Source of the DNA: Oceanobacillus senegalensis
GTDB taxonomy: Bacteria; Bacillota; Bacilli; Bacillales; Amphibacillaceae
Direction: 5' to 3'
Assembly (NCBI RefSeq): GCF_900176885.1
Contig: NZ_LT839648.1
Location: 2,725,674 to 2,789,673 of the forward strand
Length of the DNA stretch: 64,000 nucleotides
Below, piece by piece: positions 18,591-27,396 of the stretch. A program made the translations under genes and the position numbers. A model generated the notes under the pieces. That model saw only the letters and a program-made list of their open reading frames with translations, was not told the DNA's origin and did not search any database. The stretch's first letter is position 1, and each line of letters opens with the position of its first letter.

Positions 18591-19586
18591 TTAAAATATA
18601 CTTAGATCCCATTGCTTAGCTATATGCCTAAGCAAACGGATTCCTGCAATACTGTTTCCCTGCTTATCTAATGCTGGTCCATAAACCCCGATACCACACC
18701 CTTCTAAGAATGGAAAATCTCCTTCCCGAAATCTTGGTGGTGCTATTGCCACAATACCACCTGAAACACCACTCTTAGCCGGAATACCAACATAAGCAGC
18801 AAATTTACCAGAGGCATTATACATTCCACAAGTAAGCATTAATGACTTCGCAAGGCGGGCAACTTGACGAGGAATAATCTCTAACCCTGTTTTCGGATCC
18901 TCCCCATCATTAGCCAACACCATACCTAATGTTGCCAGATCATTTATCGATATCTCAATCGAACATTGCTTAAAATAAGTTTCTAATGTCAATTCAAGAT
19001 CAGACTCTAAATATTCCAATTCTAGTAAATAGTATCCAATCGCTCTATTCCTAATCGATGTTTTTCTTTCTGATTCATAAACCTCTTCATTCAACGAAGG
19101 ACGATATCCTAAAATTTGCTCAAATAAATGTAACAATGGATTGAGCTTTTCGTTAGATGTTTTTCCATTTAGCATAGAGGTAATGGTAATTGCACCTGCA
19201 TTAACAAATGGATTAAAGGGTTTTTTTACTTGCCTCATTTCCAGATGCATAATCGAATTAAATGCTTCCCCCGTAGGCTCCACATCAACTCGGTCCAATA
19301 TATAGGAAACTCCCCTTTGCATACATGCTACAATAAATGTAAACACTTTGGAAATACTTTGAATGGTGAATGGAATCCCAACATCACCAGATTCAATCGT
19401 TACCCCATTGTTTCCAATAATAGAAATTCCTAGATGATGCTGATTCGCTTCCTGAAGTATCGGTATGTATGAGGCAACCTCCCCCTCTTTCGTATGCTTT
19501 CTATAAAATTTCACCCAGTCATCTACATAATTTTGAAGCCATTGTTCATTTGAATTAATATTTTGATTTGCTGCACCCTGTACCAA
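18591..19586 (-). CDS. glsA: Glutaminase A
   Basis: A 331-residue serine-dependent beta-lactamase-fold glutaminase converting glutamine to glutamate and ammonia in the cytoplasm. It has the SxxK catalytic tetrad (SISK, about 77-80), NPFVNAGAI, and PAKSGVSGGI near the C-terminus. The frame opens at a GTG (19595), but the TTG at 19586 is better because GAGGTGG lies 5-6 bases upstream. It lies about 1 kb from the AGCS symporter on the opposite strand, which fits a glutamine uptake and deamidation pair. Confidence 0.92.
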   Translation of the reverse strand: MVQGAANQNINSNEQWLQNYVDDWVKFYRKHTKEGEVASYIPILQEANQHHLGISIIGNNGVTIESGDVGIPFTIQSISKVFTFIVACMQRGVSYILDRVDVEPTGEAFNSIMHLEMRQVKKPFNPFVNAGAITITSMLNGKTSNEKLNPLLHLFEQILGYRPSLNEEVYESERKTSIRNRAIGYYLLELEYLESDLELTLETYFKQCSIEISINDLATLGMVLANDGEDPKTGLEIIPRQVARLAKSLMLTCGMYNASGKFAAYVGIPAKSGVSGGIVAIAPPRFREGDFPFLEGCGIGVYGPALDKQGNSIAGIRLLRHIAKQWDLSIF

Positions 19587-19644
19587 AATAACCACCTCAC
19601 ATGGTAGTTTGTGTATTTTTACAGGAAAATAACAAGAAAAGTCA

Positions 19645-19674
19645 AAAGAGATAACCTCTCACGATTATCTCTTT
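19645..19674 (-). terminator. Terminator of the broken small gene
   Basis: AAAGAGATAA/TTATCTCTTT stem with a T run on the minus strand. The stop codon of the remnant frame lies inside the stem. Confidence 0.65.
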
Positions 19675-19972
19675 AAAACGTGTACCATTTTGTTAGGTTC
19701 ATATGGATAGCGTAAAACTTTTGGTAAGCTTCCTTCAACCATTTTTTGGGTTTTCAACGCTAACTCGGTGCTTTTCAGTGTTTGATATTCTTCTAGATAA
19801 ATTGGCTCAAATATGTACATTTGTATTTGTATATTCAATGATTTTTTTAGATACTTAACTTGGTTGTTCAAATAAATCTTTAATTGGTATTTGTCGCTTT
19901 TTTTTGAAGCTCAAATACCGTGCCTACAACTTGAATAACAGCTTAGATGTATGTTCTAATTATGTGTATCAA
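19665..19972 (-). pseudogene. Disrupted small gene of unknown family
   Basis: A TTG at 19970-19972 has an ideal ribosome binding site (AAAGGAGG, 8 bases upstream). The frame stops after nine codons (TAA), resumes as AVIQVVGTVFELQKK and is broken again at a run of eight A's. It would continue in another frame as SDKYQLKIYLNNQVKYL... and end ...YPYEPNKMVHVLKR. The 308-bp length is consistent with a single-base shift in a gene of about 102 codons. Promoter and terminator look intact. I do not recognise the family. A functional RNA or frameshifted product cannot be excluded. Confidence 0.45.
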
Positions 19973-20004
19973 GTCATGCTCCTCCTTTAACCCTTTCACA
20001 ACTC

Positions 20005-20034
20005 ATTATACTATCGAACTACAAAAAAGGACAA
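20005..20034 (-). promoter_or_regulatory. Sigma-A promoter of the broken small gene
   Basis: On the minus strand, TTGTCC (20029-20034), an 18-bp spacer and TATAAT (20005-20010), about 30 bases before the putative TTG start. Confidence 0.6.
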
Positions 20035-20215
20035 AAGTTAAATAGATAACTAGCTTTTTTCCTACATAGTATTACAAAAACATTTTTAAAGTGACAGTTT
20101 ATTACAAAATAATGATATTTTGTAAACAAAATGTTACTTGATTTAACGATTATTTCTGGTTTACTTATATATATAGCCTTTTAATGGGGAAGAATTTATT
20201 TTTTACAGGCTGTTC

Positions 20216-20242
20216 AAAAAGTCAGGTAAAATGACCTACTTT
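20216..20242. terminator. Terminator-like hairpin in the mreBH upstream region
   Basis: AAAAAGTCAGGT can pair with ACCTACTTTTT. Part of it (GTTCAAAAAGTCAGGTAAAA, 20212-20231) is repeated with one mismatch at 18565-18584. Nothing else was recognised between 20035 and 20280. Confidence 0.4.
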
Positions 20243-20283
20243 TTAAAAACATTATATTAGGAAATTTATATCATAACGGAATT

Positions 20284-20307
20284 ACCCCCAAAAACCGTTA
20301 CCCCGAA
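20284..20307 (+). promoter_or_regulatory. SigI-type promoter of mreBH
   Basis: ACCCCC at 20284-20289 and CGAA at 20304-20307 with a 14-base spacer. These match the unusual -35 and -10 elements of sigma-I promoters, and mreBH is a known SigI target in B. subtilis. The start codon lies about 150 bases downstream, giving a long 5' UTR. Confidence 0.7.
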
Positions 20308-20460
20308 AAGAATTTCTTTAATGACAATACCCTATCTTAACAGTAAAATATAAATAATTATTTATATATGCTTTTAATTCACCTTTCTAACCCACTTAAA
20401 TCAGATGAATTAAATCCTATATATTTTTATTAGAAAATGACAGCAATGGAGGATTAAATC

Positions 20461-21468
20461 ATGTTTTCAAATGCAGAGATCGGAATTGATTTAGGAACTG
20501 CAAATATTCTTATATATACCAAATCAAAGGGAATCGTCTTAAACGAACCATCCGTAGTAGCAATTGACATAAATACAAAACAAGTTGTAGCAGTAGGTGC
20601 TGAAGCAAAAGAAATGATTGGTAAAACACCACAAAATATAATACCCATCCGCCCATTAAGGGATGGCGTTATTGCTGATTATGACGTCACAGCTCAATTG
20701 CTAAAATCATTATTAAAAAAAGTAAGCAAAAAGGCTGGTATTTCTACAAGGAAGCCAACTGTTGTAGTTTGTACACCTTCTGGCAGTACATCTGTAGAGC
20801 GACGTGCAATTCATAATGCCGTAAGTAGTTATGGAGCAAAGAATGTCCATCTAATTGAAGAACCTGTCGCAGCTGCAATCGGATCTGATTTACCAGTGGA
20901 TGAACCGATTGCTAACGTGGTAGTTGATATTGGTGGAGGAACATCAGAGGTTGGGATTATTTCCTTTGGTGGTGTTGTTGCATGCAATTCCGTCCGTGTA
21001 GCAGGAGATCGCTTAGATGAAGAAATTATTCAGCATATTCGAAAGAACTATAATGTTTTAATCGGAGAACGCACCGCAGAATCTATTAAAATGGAAGTTG
21101 GATATGCGCATCCTAATCACGAAGAAAAAAAAATGGAAGTACGCGGTCGTGATATGGTTACAGGGTTACCAAAAACAGTAACTATTACTTCTATGGAAAT
21201 TTATCATGCTATTAAAGAATCCCTTGAGCAAATATTAGATGCAATTCGTCTAACACTGGAACAATGTCCACCAGAATTAAGTGGCGATATCGTGGACAAT
21301 GGAATTGTTCTCACTGGTGGAGGAGCTCTTTTAAATGGAATAAAGGAGTGGTTATCCACTGAAATTAATGTACCAGTCCATATCGCACCTAACCCATTAG
21401 AATCTGTTGCAATTGGAACTGGACGGGCTCTAAAAATGATTACGAAATTACAAAAGGCAGCTAAATAA
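20461..21468 (+). CDS. mreBH: Rod-shape-determining actin homologue MreBH
   Basis: A 335-residue MreB-family ATPase, the length of B. subtilis MreBH. Motifs: phosphate 1 [13 protein letters not shown], connect and phosphate 2 [15 protein letters not shown], adenosine motif [35 protein letters not shown] is more like MreBH than MreB or Mbl. It forms membrane-associated filaments directing lateral wall synthesis and, in B. subtilis, the LytE hydrolase under heat stress. A SigI-type promoter upstream supports the assignment. ATGGAGG lies 8 bases before the ATG. It is monocistronic, not in an mreBCD cluster. Confidence 0.92.
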   Translation: MFSNAEIGIDLGTANILIYTKSKGIVLNEPSVVAIDINTKQVVAVGAEAKEMIGKTPQNIIPIRPLRDGVIADYDVTAQLLKSLLKKVSKKAGISTRKPTVVVCTPSGSTSVERRAIHNAVSSYGAKNVHLIEEPVAAAIGSDLPVDEPIANVVVDIGGGTSEVGIISFGGVVACNSVRVAGDRLDEEIIQHIRKNYNVLIGERTAESIKMEVGYAHPNHEEKKMEVRGRDMVTGLPKTVTITSMEIYHAIKESLEQILDAIRLTLEQCPPELSGDIVDNGIVLTGGGALLNGIKEWLSTEINVPVHIAPNPLESVAIGTGRALKMITKLQKAAK

Positions 21469-21471
21469 TAA

Positions 21472-21516
21472 AGGAAACTTACCCATGCATTATTACAATG
21501 TGTGGGTTTCCTCAAA
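21472..21516 (+). terminator. Hairpin after mreBH
   Basis: AGGAAACTTACCCATGCATT pairs imperfectly with AATGTGTGGGTTTCCT. No clear T run follows, so it is a weak terminator candidate. Confidence 0.45.
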
Positions 21517-21554
21517 ATATAGTATAATATTCTAAAAAATAATTTTTAATAGAT

Positions 21555-21591
21555 AGAAAACGTTTACAAAATTAAAAATATAGTTTATAAT
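21555..21591 (+). promoter_or_regulatory. Sigma-A promoter overlapped by a cre-like site
   Basis: TTTACA (21563-21568), a 17-bp spacer and TATAAT (21586-21591). AGAAAACGTTTACA at 21555-21568 matches the CcpA operator consensus TGNAAACGNTTNCA at all but the first base and covers the -35 box. Carbon catabolite repression of the following locus is likely. Confidence 0.65.
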
Positions 21592-21597
21592 ATAAAT

Positions 21598-21755
21598 CAA
21601 TAAATCATTAAGGATTTTCTTATACAATCCTTAAACCTACTAATAAGTTACTGCCTAATCTGTTCGCATTCCTTTTCCAGGTCTGTTCCAACAGATATAA
21701 GCCAGTTCAATGTAATTTACAGAATATCTGTAATTTATTTGAACTGGCATTTTTT
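21598..21755 (+). ncRNA. Leader RNA with an attenuator-like terminator
   Basis: From the promoter to a strong hairpin (GCCAGTTCAA...TTGAACTGGC, about 21701-21749) followed by seven T's there is a transcript of about 155 bases with no ORF. It ends some 45 bases before the CoA-transferase start. It may be an attenuated leader for that operon or an independent small RNA. It matches no riboswitch or T-box that I recognise. Confidence 0.5.
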
Positions 21756-21798
21756 TATTTTATATAGTCGTTAAATAACAATAAAAAGAGGTGAACGT

Positions 21799-22956
21799 AT
21801 GCCTGGAGCACTTGAAAAAATTCGTATTCTTGATCTTTCAAGAGTATTGGCTGGTCCCTATTGTACAATGATTCTTGGTGATTTAGGAGCTGAGGTTATA
21901 AAAGTAGAAGCTCCTGGAGGTAGTGATGAGACTAGGAAATGGGGCCCCCCTTTTCAGAATGATGTCAGTGCCTATTACCTTAGTGCTAATCGCAATAAAA
22001 AAAGCATTACCGTGGATCTAAAATCTGATAATGGAATTAACACAATTAAGGAACTCGCACAAAACAGTGATGTTGTAATAAACAATTTTAAAACAGGAAC
22101 GATGGAGCGGTTCGGAATTGGTTATGACACTCTTTCCCAGCTAAATCCTCAGCTTGTATACTGTTCAATTACTGGCTTTGGTGAAACAGGTCCATATAAA
22201 GATATGCCTGGTTACGATTTTATCATTCAAGCGATGAGTGGATTAATGAGCATAACTGGAGACGAACAGTCCGGCCCCCAAAAACTTGGTGTTGCTATCA
22301 CTGATGTCTTAACCGGTTTGTATGCTTGTATTGGCATTCAAGCTGCCTTACTAGAGCGGACGCAATCAGGTAAAGGGCAAAAGCTTGATATTTCTTTATA
22401 TGACTCCGCCGTTAGTTCACTCGTGAATATTGGAAGCAATTATTTAACGTCTGGACAAATACCTAAACGTCTTGGAAACGAACATGCCAACATCGTCCCC
22501 TACCAAACGTTTCCAACAGCTGATGGAGAAATAGTCATTGCGGTAGGTAATGATAACCAGTTCCATAAGCTATGCCAGATTATTGGAAGGTCTTATCTAA
22601 GTAAAGATCAACGTTTTTCTACCAACCCCGAACGAGTAAAGCATCGAGAAGTATTAGTCCCACAATTACAGAAGGCTTTTTTATCCAAGCCAAGTGCTTA
22701 TTGGCAAAAGAAATGCCAAAAAAATAAGATACCCTGCGGTCCCATACAAAATATAAAGGAAGTCACTCAAGATCCTCAGCTACGAGCAAGGGACATGTTT
22801 ATTGATTTCCATCATCCAACAGCCGGTGCTATTAAAATGATTGGAAGTCCACTCAAACTGTCACGAACACCTATAACAGTGAGGCATCACCCACCAAATG
22901 CCGGTGAACATAACCATGAATTTATTACTAATAAGGATAGCGAGGAGAGGATATAA
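21799..22956 (+). CDS. CaiB/BaiF-type (family III) CoA-transferase
   Basis: A 385-residue family III CoA-transferase. It has the N-terminal LDLSRVLAGPYCTMILGDLGAEVIKVE, NRNKKSITVDLKS, the catalytic Asp in MPGYDFIIQAMSG (D140) and KRLGNEHANIVPYQTF. These enzymes move CoA between organic acids through a mixed anhydride. It overlaps the next gene by one base (TAATG), so the two form an operon. Together with a glutaryl-CoA-dehydrogenase-like partner, a succinyl-CoA:glutarate transferase role is likely; this is inferred from context. GAGGTG lies 7 bases before the ATG. Confidence 0.85.
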   Translation: MPGALEKIRILDLSRVLAGPYCTMILGDLGAEVIKVEAPGGSDETRKWGPPFQNDVSAYYLSANRNKKSITVDLKSDNGINTIKELAQNSDVVINNFKTGTMERFGIGYDTLSQLNPQLVYCSITGFGETGPYKDMPGYDFIIQAMSGLMSITGDEQSGPQKLGVAITDVLTGLYACIGIQAALLERTQSGKGQKLDISLYDSAVSSLVNIGSNYLTSGQIPKRLGNEHANIVPYQTFPTADGEIVIAVGNDNQFHKLCQIIGRSYLSKDQRFSTNPERVKHREVLVPQLQKAFLSKPSAYWQKKCQKNKIPCGPIQNIKEVTQDPQLRARDMFIDFHHPTAGAIKMIGSPLKLSRTPITVRHHPPNAGEHNHEFITNKDSEERI

Positions 22957-24152
22957 TGAATTTTGAGTTTACAGAGGAACAAGAATTACTACGCAAGACG
23001 GTTAGAGAGTTTGTAGATAAGGAAATTATGCCTTATATGACGAAATGGGACCGGGAAGGAAAATTTGATCCTAATATTTATAAACGATTGAGAGATCTAG
23101 GACTAATGGGGGTCTGCATTCCTGAAACCTATGGCGGAGCTGGAATGGATTATAATTCACTCGCCATCGTATGTGAAGAGTTAGAGCGTGGAGATACCGC
23201 TTTTCGAACCGCAGTTTCTGTCCATACTGGATTAAATAGTATGACCTTACTCCAATGGGGAACAGAGGGACAAAAACAAAAATATCTAAAACCCCAAGCA
23301 GAAGGGGAAAAACTCGGTGCATTCGGTCTAACGGAGCCAGGAGCCGGATCTGATGTTGTGGCATTACAAACAACGGCTGTAAAGGATGGAGATTTTTATC
23401 GCTTAAATGGCCAAAAAACCTGGATTTCTCTATGCGATGTTGCTGATCATTTTATCGTATTTGCCTACACCGGCGACCGTTCTGAAAAACATAGAGGAAT
23501 TTCTGCGTTTATCGTAGAACGCACATGGGATGGCTTTTCATCAAAGGCTATCAAAGGAAAGCATGGCATACGTTCTGGTAATACTGGAGAATTATTTTTT
23601 GATGATGTGAAGGTCCCTAAAGAAAATCTTCTAGGTAAAGAAGGGGAAGGTTTTAAAATTGCCATGTCTGCTCTAGATAATGGGCGCTTTACCGTGGCAG
23701 CCGGCGCTGTTGGTCAAATCATGGCCTGCCTGGAAGCAAGCGTAAAATATTGTGAGGAGCGTAAAACTTTCGGAAAGGAAATTGGCAAACATCAGCTGGT
23801 TCAACAAATGATTGCCAAAATGGAAGCTGGACTACAAATGAGTCGTCTACTCGTTTATCGTGCGGGGGAGTTAAAAAATCAAGGCAAACGGAATACGAGA
23901 GAAACCTCCCTTGCAAAGTGGCAGGCATGTGATTTTGCCAACAAGTCCGCAGATGATGCTGTGCAAATCCATGGTGCGTACGGCTATTCCGATGAATATC
24001 CAGTCGAACGCTATTTACGTAATTCGAAGGCCCCAGTTATTTACGAAGGAACACGTGAGATTCATACCATCATGCAGGCTGAATATGTATTAGGCTACCG
24101 AAAAGATAAACCTTTGAATCGAATGTTGCCCGCTTGGGAATCGGATGATTAA
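22956..24152 (+). CDS. Acyl-CoA dehydrogenase, probably glutaryl-CoA dehydrogenase-like
   Basis: A 398-residue FAD-dependent acyl-CoA dehydrogenase. Motifs: N-terminal FTEEQELLRKTVREFVDKEI, FAD/substrate segment GAFGLTEPGAGSDV, KTWISL, and C-terminal QIHGAYGYSDEYPVERYLRN with the catalytic Glu in YEGTREIHTIMQ (about E364). It takes acyl-CoA to enoyl-CoA; a glutaryl-CoA dehydrogenase would also decarboxylate to crotonyl-CoA. Family alone does not fix the substrate; the preference for glutaryl-CoA comes from the paired CoA-transferase and the lysine-degrading genes converging on it. Confidence 0.85.
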   Translation: MNFEFTEEQELLRKTVREFVDKEIMPYMTKWDREGKFDPNIYKRLRDLGLMGVCIPETYGGAGMDYNSLAIVCEELERGDTAFRTAVSVHTGLNSMTLLQWGTEGQKQKYLKPQAEGEKLGAFGLTEPGAGSDVVALQTTAVKDGDFYRLNGQKTWISLCDVADHFIVFAYTGDRSEKHRGISAFIVERTWDGFSSKAIKGKHGIRSGNTGELFFDDVKVPKENLLGKEGEGFKIAMSALDNGRFTVAAGAVGQIMACLEASVKYCEERKTFGKEIGKHQLVQQMIAKMEAGLQMSRLLVYRAGELKNQGKRNTRETSLAKWQACDFANKSADDAVQIHGAYGYSDEYPVERYLRNSKAPVIYEGTREIHTIMQAEYVLGYRKDKPLNRMLPAWESDD

Positions 24153-24165
24153 ATAGAATATATAG

Positions 24166-24203
24166 AAAAAGGACCTACCATTTATGGATGGCAGGTCCTT
24201 TTG
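24166..24203. terminator. Terminator between the two catabolic operons
   Basis: AAAAAGGACCT.CCAT stem with GGATGGCAGGTCCTTTT, between converging operons, usable from both sides. Confidence 0.8.
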
Positions 24204-24274
24204 GTTAGGTTGTGAATCTTGTTAAATATTAGATATCGGGCTTGAGATACTCTTATCGGCTTTCCTCTCATCTT

Positions 24275-24592
24275 TTAGCTTCCTTCTCCAACATACCCCT
24301 CATATTGTTTCTGCAAATCCTTCAATGCGGATACTAACGCATTCCCCGCTTTTCCTAAATAATGCCGTTTCACTATCTGAATAGGTGCCTCAATCCCCTC
24401 TTGAAGACTGTGTCCTCTAAGCAATCGTTGAACAAAATCACGACCATGTTCCGTTGCTAGTGTACAATTTGCGGCGACAATTACACCATACTTTTTATCA
24501 ATTTCGGCTGTGATGGTTAACGTATCATAGATGCTTTTTGCTGCCATTCCTGATGGGAGTCTAGCATGCCCTGCAATGAATACTGTTTTCAT
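24275..24592 (-). CDS. DUF3870 protein
   Basis: A 105-residue protein fitting DUF3870: VFIAGHARLPSGMAAKSIYDTLTI, then VIVAANCTLATEHGRDFV with a Cys and a His that could be functional, and a basic C-terminal half. No biochemical role is established to my knowledge. It is the last gene of the operon, 32 bases after the lysine dehydrogenase gene, so it probably acts in the same pathway. The ribosome binding site (AAGGGAT) is weak. Confidence 0.75.
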   Translation of the reverse strand: MKTVFIAGHARLPSGMAAKSIYDTLTITAEIDKKYGVIVAANCTLATEHGRDFVQRLLRGHSLQEGIEAPIQIVKRHYLGKAGNALVSALKDLQKQYEGYVGEGS

Positions 24593-24624
24593 TTTATTCA
24601 GATCCCTTCAACTAGTTTACTAAT

Positions 24625-25770
24625 TTACGATTTCTCCTCTATGACTACTCCCCGTTTGGCCATTTCCTTGATATACGTATTACCCGGAACAATTTTCTCT
24701 GGTGGGAAAACGCCTCTATCTATTATAACACCGCTACCTATCATTTGAGCAACAACTGATATCGTATTAGCAGTTGCACGTGCCATTGCCGTTACTTTCG
24801 TTGTTCTATCTTTGTAGGTTACCATTTCAAATGGATAGGTTGCTGATTTACCGTCCAACACACCAGAAACAATAACACGTAAAAGCACGACATCATCCTT
24901 ATCCCCTAACTCAACAATCGGATCAAGCACTTTTAAAAAAACTTCTCTTGGATTAATCTTTTTTCCATTAACATTCACATCATAATCCTTACGAGTTAAA
25001 TTTAAATCAACGAGTAATTTAAATTTCTCTGCATGACCCGGATATCGTATCGTTTTGTATTCTAATTCCTCTAGAGAGGGATACGAAAGAGATAGTGTAG
25101 ATGTCCCTCCTGATGTATGAAAAGCTTCCAATGGAGCGAATCTCTCAAAATGAACCTCTTCTATTTCCGATAATGACGGGATTTCCTGTTTCATTCCATC
25201 CCTAATAATCAATGCAGAATCCGTATAATGGTCAAACACCCCTTCCATAGAAAAAACATGATTATATTCAAATGGAGGAGTTGGCCGTAAAGGGATTCCT
25301 CCAACATATAATTTTATTGATTTTACACTATCTAGTTTACTAGCACCATAGCCTGATAATATATTTATCATGCCTGGTGCCACCCCAAGATCCGGTATCA
25401 AAGTAACTCCAGCTTTCTTCGCATCATCATCCAGATCAAGCACCTTATCTGTTATATGACCAATATGCCCCCCTAAATCCACTGAATGAACTCCAACACG
25501 AATCGCCGACTTCGCTACCACCTCATTAAAGGAATAAAATAAGGCATTAATAATAACGTCAAACTTTTTCATGAAGCTTTCTAACTCTTGTCTTTTACTT
25601 GCATCTACCCGAAAGGCTTGCAGCTTAGAAGATTGCAAGGAATTACATACCGCTACCGCTCTATCCATATCCACATCAGCTAAGCCAACAGCCGTAACCC
25701 CTTTACTTTCCACTAAATCACGAGCTGCTTCCTTTCCCATTAAACCAGAACCTAAAACACCTACTTTCAT
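24625..25770 (-). CDS. L-lysine 6-dehydrogenase (saccharopine dehydrogenase-like)
   Basis: A 381-residue NAD(P)-dependent enzyme of the saccharopine dehydrogenase fold. It has the Rossmann motif [59 protein letters not shown] and [13 protein letters not shown]. From memory these closely resemble lysine 6-dehydrogenase of Geobacillus stearothermophilus, which deaminates L-lysine to 2-aminoadipate 6-semialdehyde (cyclising to piperideine-6-carboxylate). The frame extends 32 codons upstream, but the ATG at 25770 has GGAGGG 6 bases before it and begins the Rossmann strand. It lies in the operon with aldehyde dehydrogenase, decarboxylase and aminotransferase genes. Confidence 0.82.
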   Translation of the reverse strand: MKVGVLGSGLMGKEAARDLVESKGVTAVGLADVDMDRAVAVCNSLQSSKLQAFRVDASKRQELESFMKKFDVIINALFYSFNEVVAKSAIRVGVHSVDLGGHIGHITDKVLDLDDDAKKAGVTLIPDLGVAPGMINILSGYGASKLDSVKSIKLYVGGIPLRPTPPFEYNHVFSMEGVFDHYTDSALIIRDGMKQEIPSLSEIEEVHFERFAPLEAFHTSGGTSTLSLSYPSLEELEYKTIRYPGHAEKFKLLVDLNLTRKDYDVNVNGKKINPREVFLKVLDPIVELGDKDDVVLLRVIVSGVLDGKSATYPFEMVTYKDRTTKVTAMARATANTISVVAQMIGSGVIIDRGVFPPEKIVPGNTYIKEMAKRGVVIEEKS

Positions 25771-25879
25771 TTTTATCCCTCCAGTATTACTAGTGTTGTC
25801 TTTTATCGGAGAATGAGGGGCGGTAATCCATGAACATCTATTTGGAATATTGTAGCTAAAGAACAAATCTAAAAATATG

Positions 25880-27373
25880 CTACTCTACATCAATCTGCGC
25901 TCGCTGTAATTTTCCACTATAGTCCACATATATTGCCTTCCACTCTGTAAATACATCCAACGCCTGAACACCAGAGTCACGATGCCCGTTTCCTGTTCCT
26001 TTTGTTCCACCAAATGGCAGGTGAATCTCCGCTCCAGTTGTACCAGCATTTACATAAACAATCCCTGTATCTAAATCACGTTGGGCTTGAAAAACACGAT
26101 TGACATCTCGAGTAAAAATAGAGCTTGATAGACCATAAGATACGCCATTATTAACTTCAATCGCCTCTTCAAAGCTTTGAACAGGAATAAGTGAGACAAC
26201 TGGTCCAAATATTTCTTCTTGTGCAATGCGCATCGTTGGCTCTACATCTGTAAATAAAGTTGGTATGAAAAAGTTTCCACCCATATAATCCGTTCCAGAT
26301 AACTCATATCCACCTTCGAGCAATGTAGCTCCTTCTTTTTTACCAATCTCAATATAATCTTTTATCTTCTCTAGCCCTACTTTATTTATAATTGGACCAA
26401 CCTTAATCGTTTCATTTAATCCATTTCCTATGGTTAGATGCTGCATTTGCTGAAGTAGTTTTTCCTCTAGTTTTTCTTTTACTGCCTCATGCACAATAAC
26501 ACGGCTACATGCGGTACAACGCTGCCCACTAGTTCCAAAGGCACTCCATAAAATCCCTTCAACCGCTAAATCTATATCCGCATCATCCATCACAATGACA
26601 GCATTTTTCCCTCCCATCTCTAAGGAGACCTTTTTCAACTTTCTGCCACAGTCTGCTGCAATATTCCGACCAATGTCATTAGATCCAGTAAAGGAAATCA
26701 CACGAATATCATCATGATGTACCATCGCGTTTCCAACCATTTGACCGCTACCAAATACAACATTTATGACTCCATTAGGTAACCCCGCTTCCTCAAAAAT
26801 CTTCGCCAATTCGTACGCCATGATTGGTGTTTCTGTTGCAGGTTTCCAAATTACAGCATTACCCGCTACAATCGCAGGAAATGACTTCCATGTCGCAATA
26901 GCAATCGGAAAATTCCATGGGGTGATAATCCCAACAACCCCAACTGGTGCTCGCTGGCTCATAGCAAATTTATTATTTAGTTCAGCAGGTGTCGTCTGGC
27001 CAAATAAGCGTCTACCTTCTCCAGCCATATAAAATGCCATATCAATCCCTTCTTGCACTTCACCTCTAGCCTCTTCCAGCACCTTTCCATTTTCCATCGT
27101 AAGTAACTGGGACAACCGTTCTTTTCTTTCCTTTAACAATGTTCCCACCTGGTACAAAATTTCTGCTCGCTGTGGTGCCGGAACTAGTGCCCATTCCTTT
27201 TGCGCCTTTTTCGCTGCTGCCACTGCATCATCTACACTGCCTGCATCAGAGAGCGGTACGTCAACAATCTCCTCACCTGTAGCTGGATTTATAACAGCAG
27301 TCGACTTCCTAACATCTACCCATTTTCCATCTATAAAATTAGATAACTTCGTTGTATCCAATGAAACGGCCAT
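25880..27373 (-). CDS. NAD(P)-dependent aldehyde dehydrogenase, probable aminoadipate-semialdehyde dehydrogenase
   Basis: A 497-residue aldehyde dehydrogenase. Motifs: [27 protein letters not shown], general base in LEMGGKNAV, catalytic Cys in [17 protein letters not shown]. The C-terminal [22 protein letters not shown] resembles ALDH7 and related semialdehyde dehydrogenases. It follows the decarboxylase gene by 23 bases and precedes lysine 6-dehydrogenase, so oxidation of 2-aminoadipate semialdehyde, and perhaps of glutarate semialdehyde, is the likely reaction. AAAGGGGG precedes the ATG. Substrate assignment rests on context. Confidence 0.85.
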   Translation of the reverse strand: MAVSLDTTKLSNFIDGKWVDVRKSTAVINPATGEEIVDVPLSDAGSVDDAVAAAKKAQKEWALVPAPQRAEILYQVGTLLKERKERLSQLLTMENGKVLEEARGEVQEGIDMAFYMAGEGRRLFGQTTPAELNNKFAMSQRAPVGVVGIITPWNFPIAIATWKSFPAIVAGNAVIWKPATETPIMAYELAKIFEEAGLPNGVINVVFGSGQMVGNAMVHHDDIRVISFTGSNDIGRNIAADCGRKLKKVSLEMGGKNAVIVMDDADIDLAVEGILWSAFGTSGQRCTACSRVIVHEAVKEKLEEKLLQQMQHLTIGNGLNETIKVGPIINKVGLEKIKDYIEIGKKEGATLLEGGYELSGTDYMGGNFFIPTLFTDVEPTMRIAQEEIFGPVVSLIPVQSFEEAIEVNNGVSYGLSSSIFTRDVNRVFQAQRDLDTGIVYVNAGTTGAEIHLPFGGTKGTGNGHRDSGVQALDVFTEWKAIYVDYSGKLQRAQIDVE

Positions 27374-27396
27374 GGAATAATCCCCCTTTGAAACTA

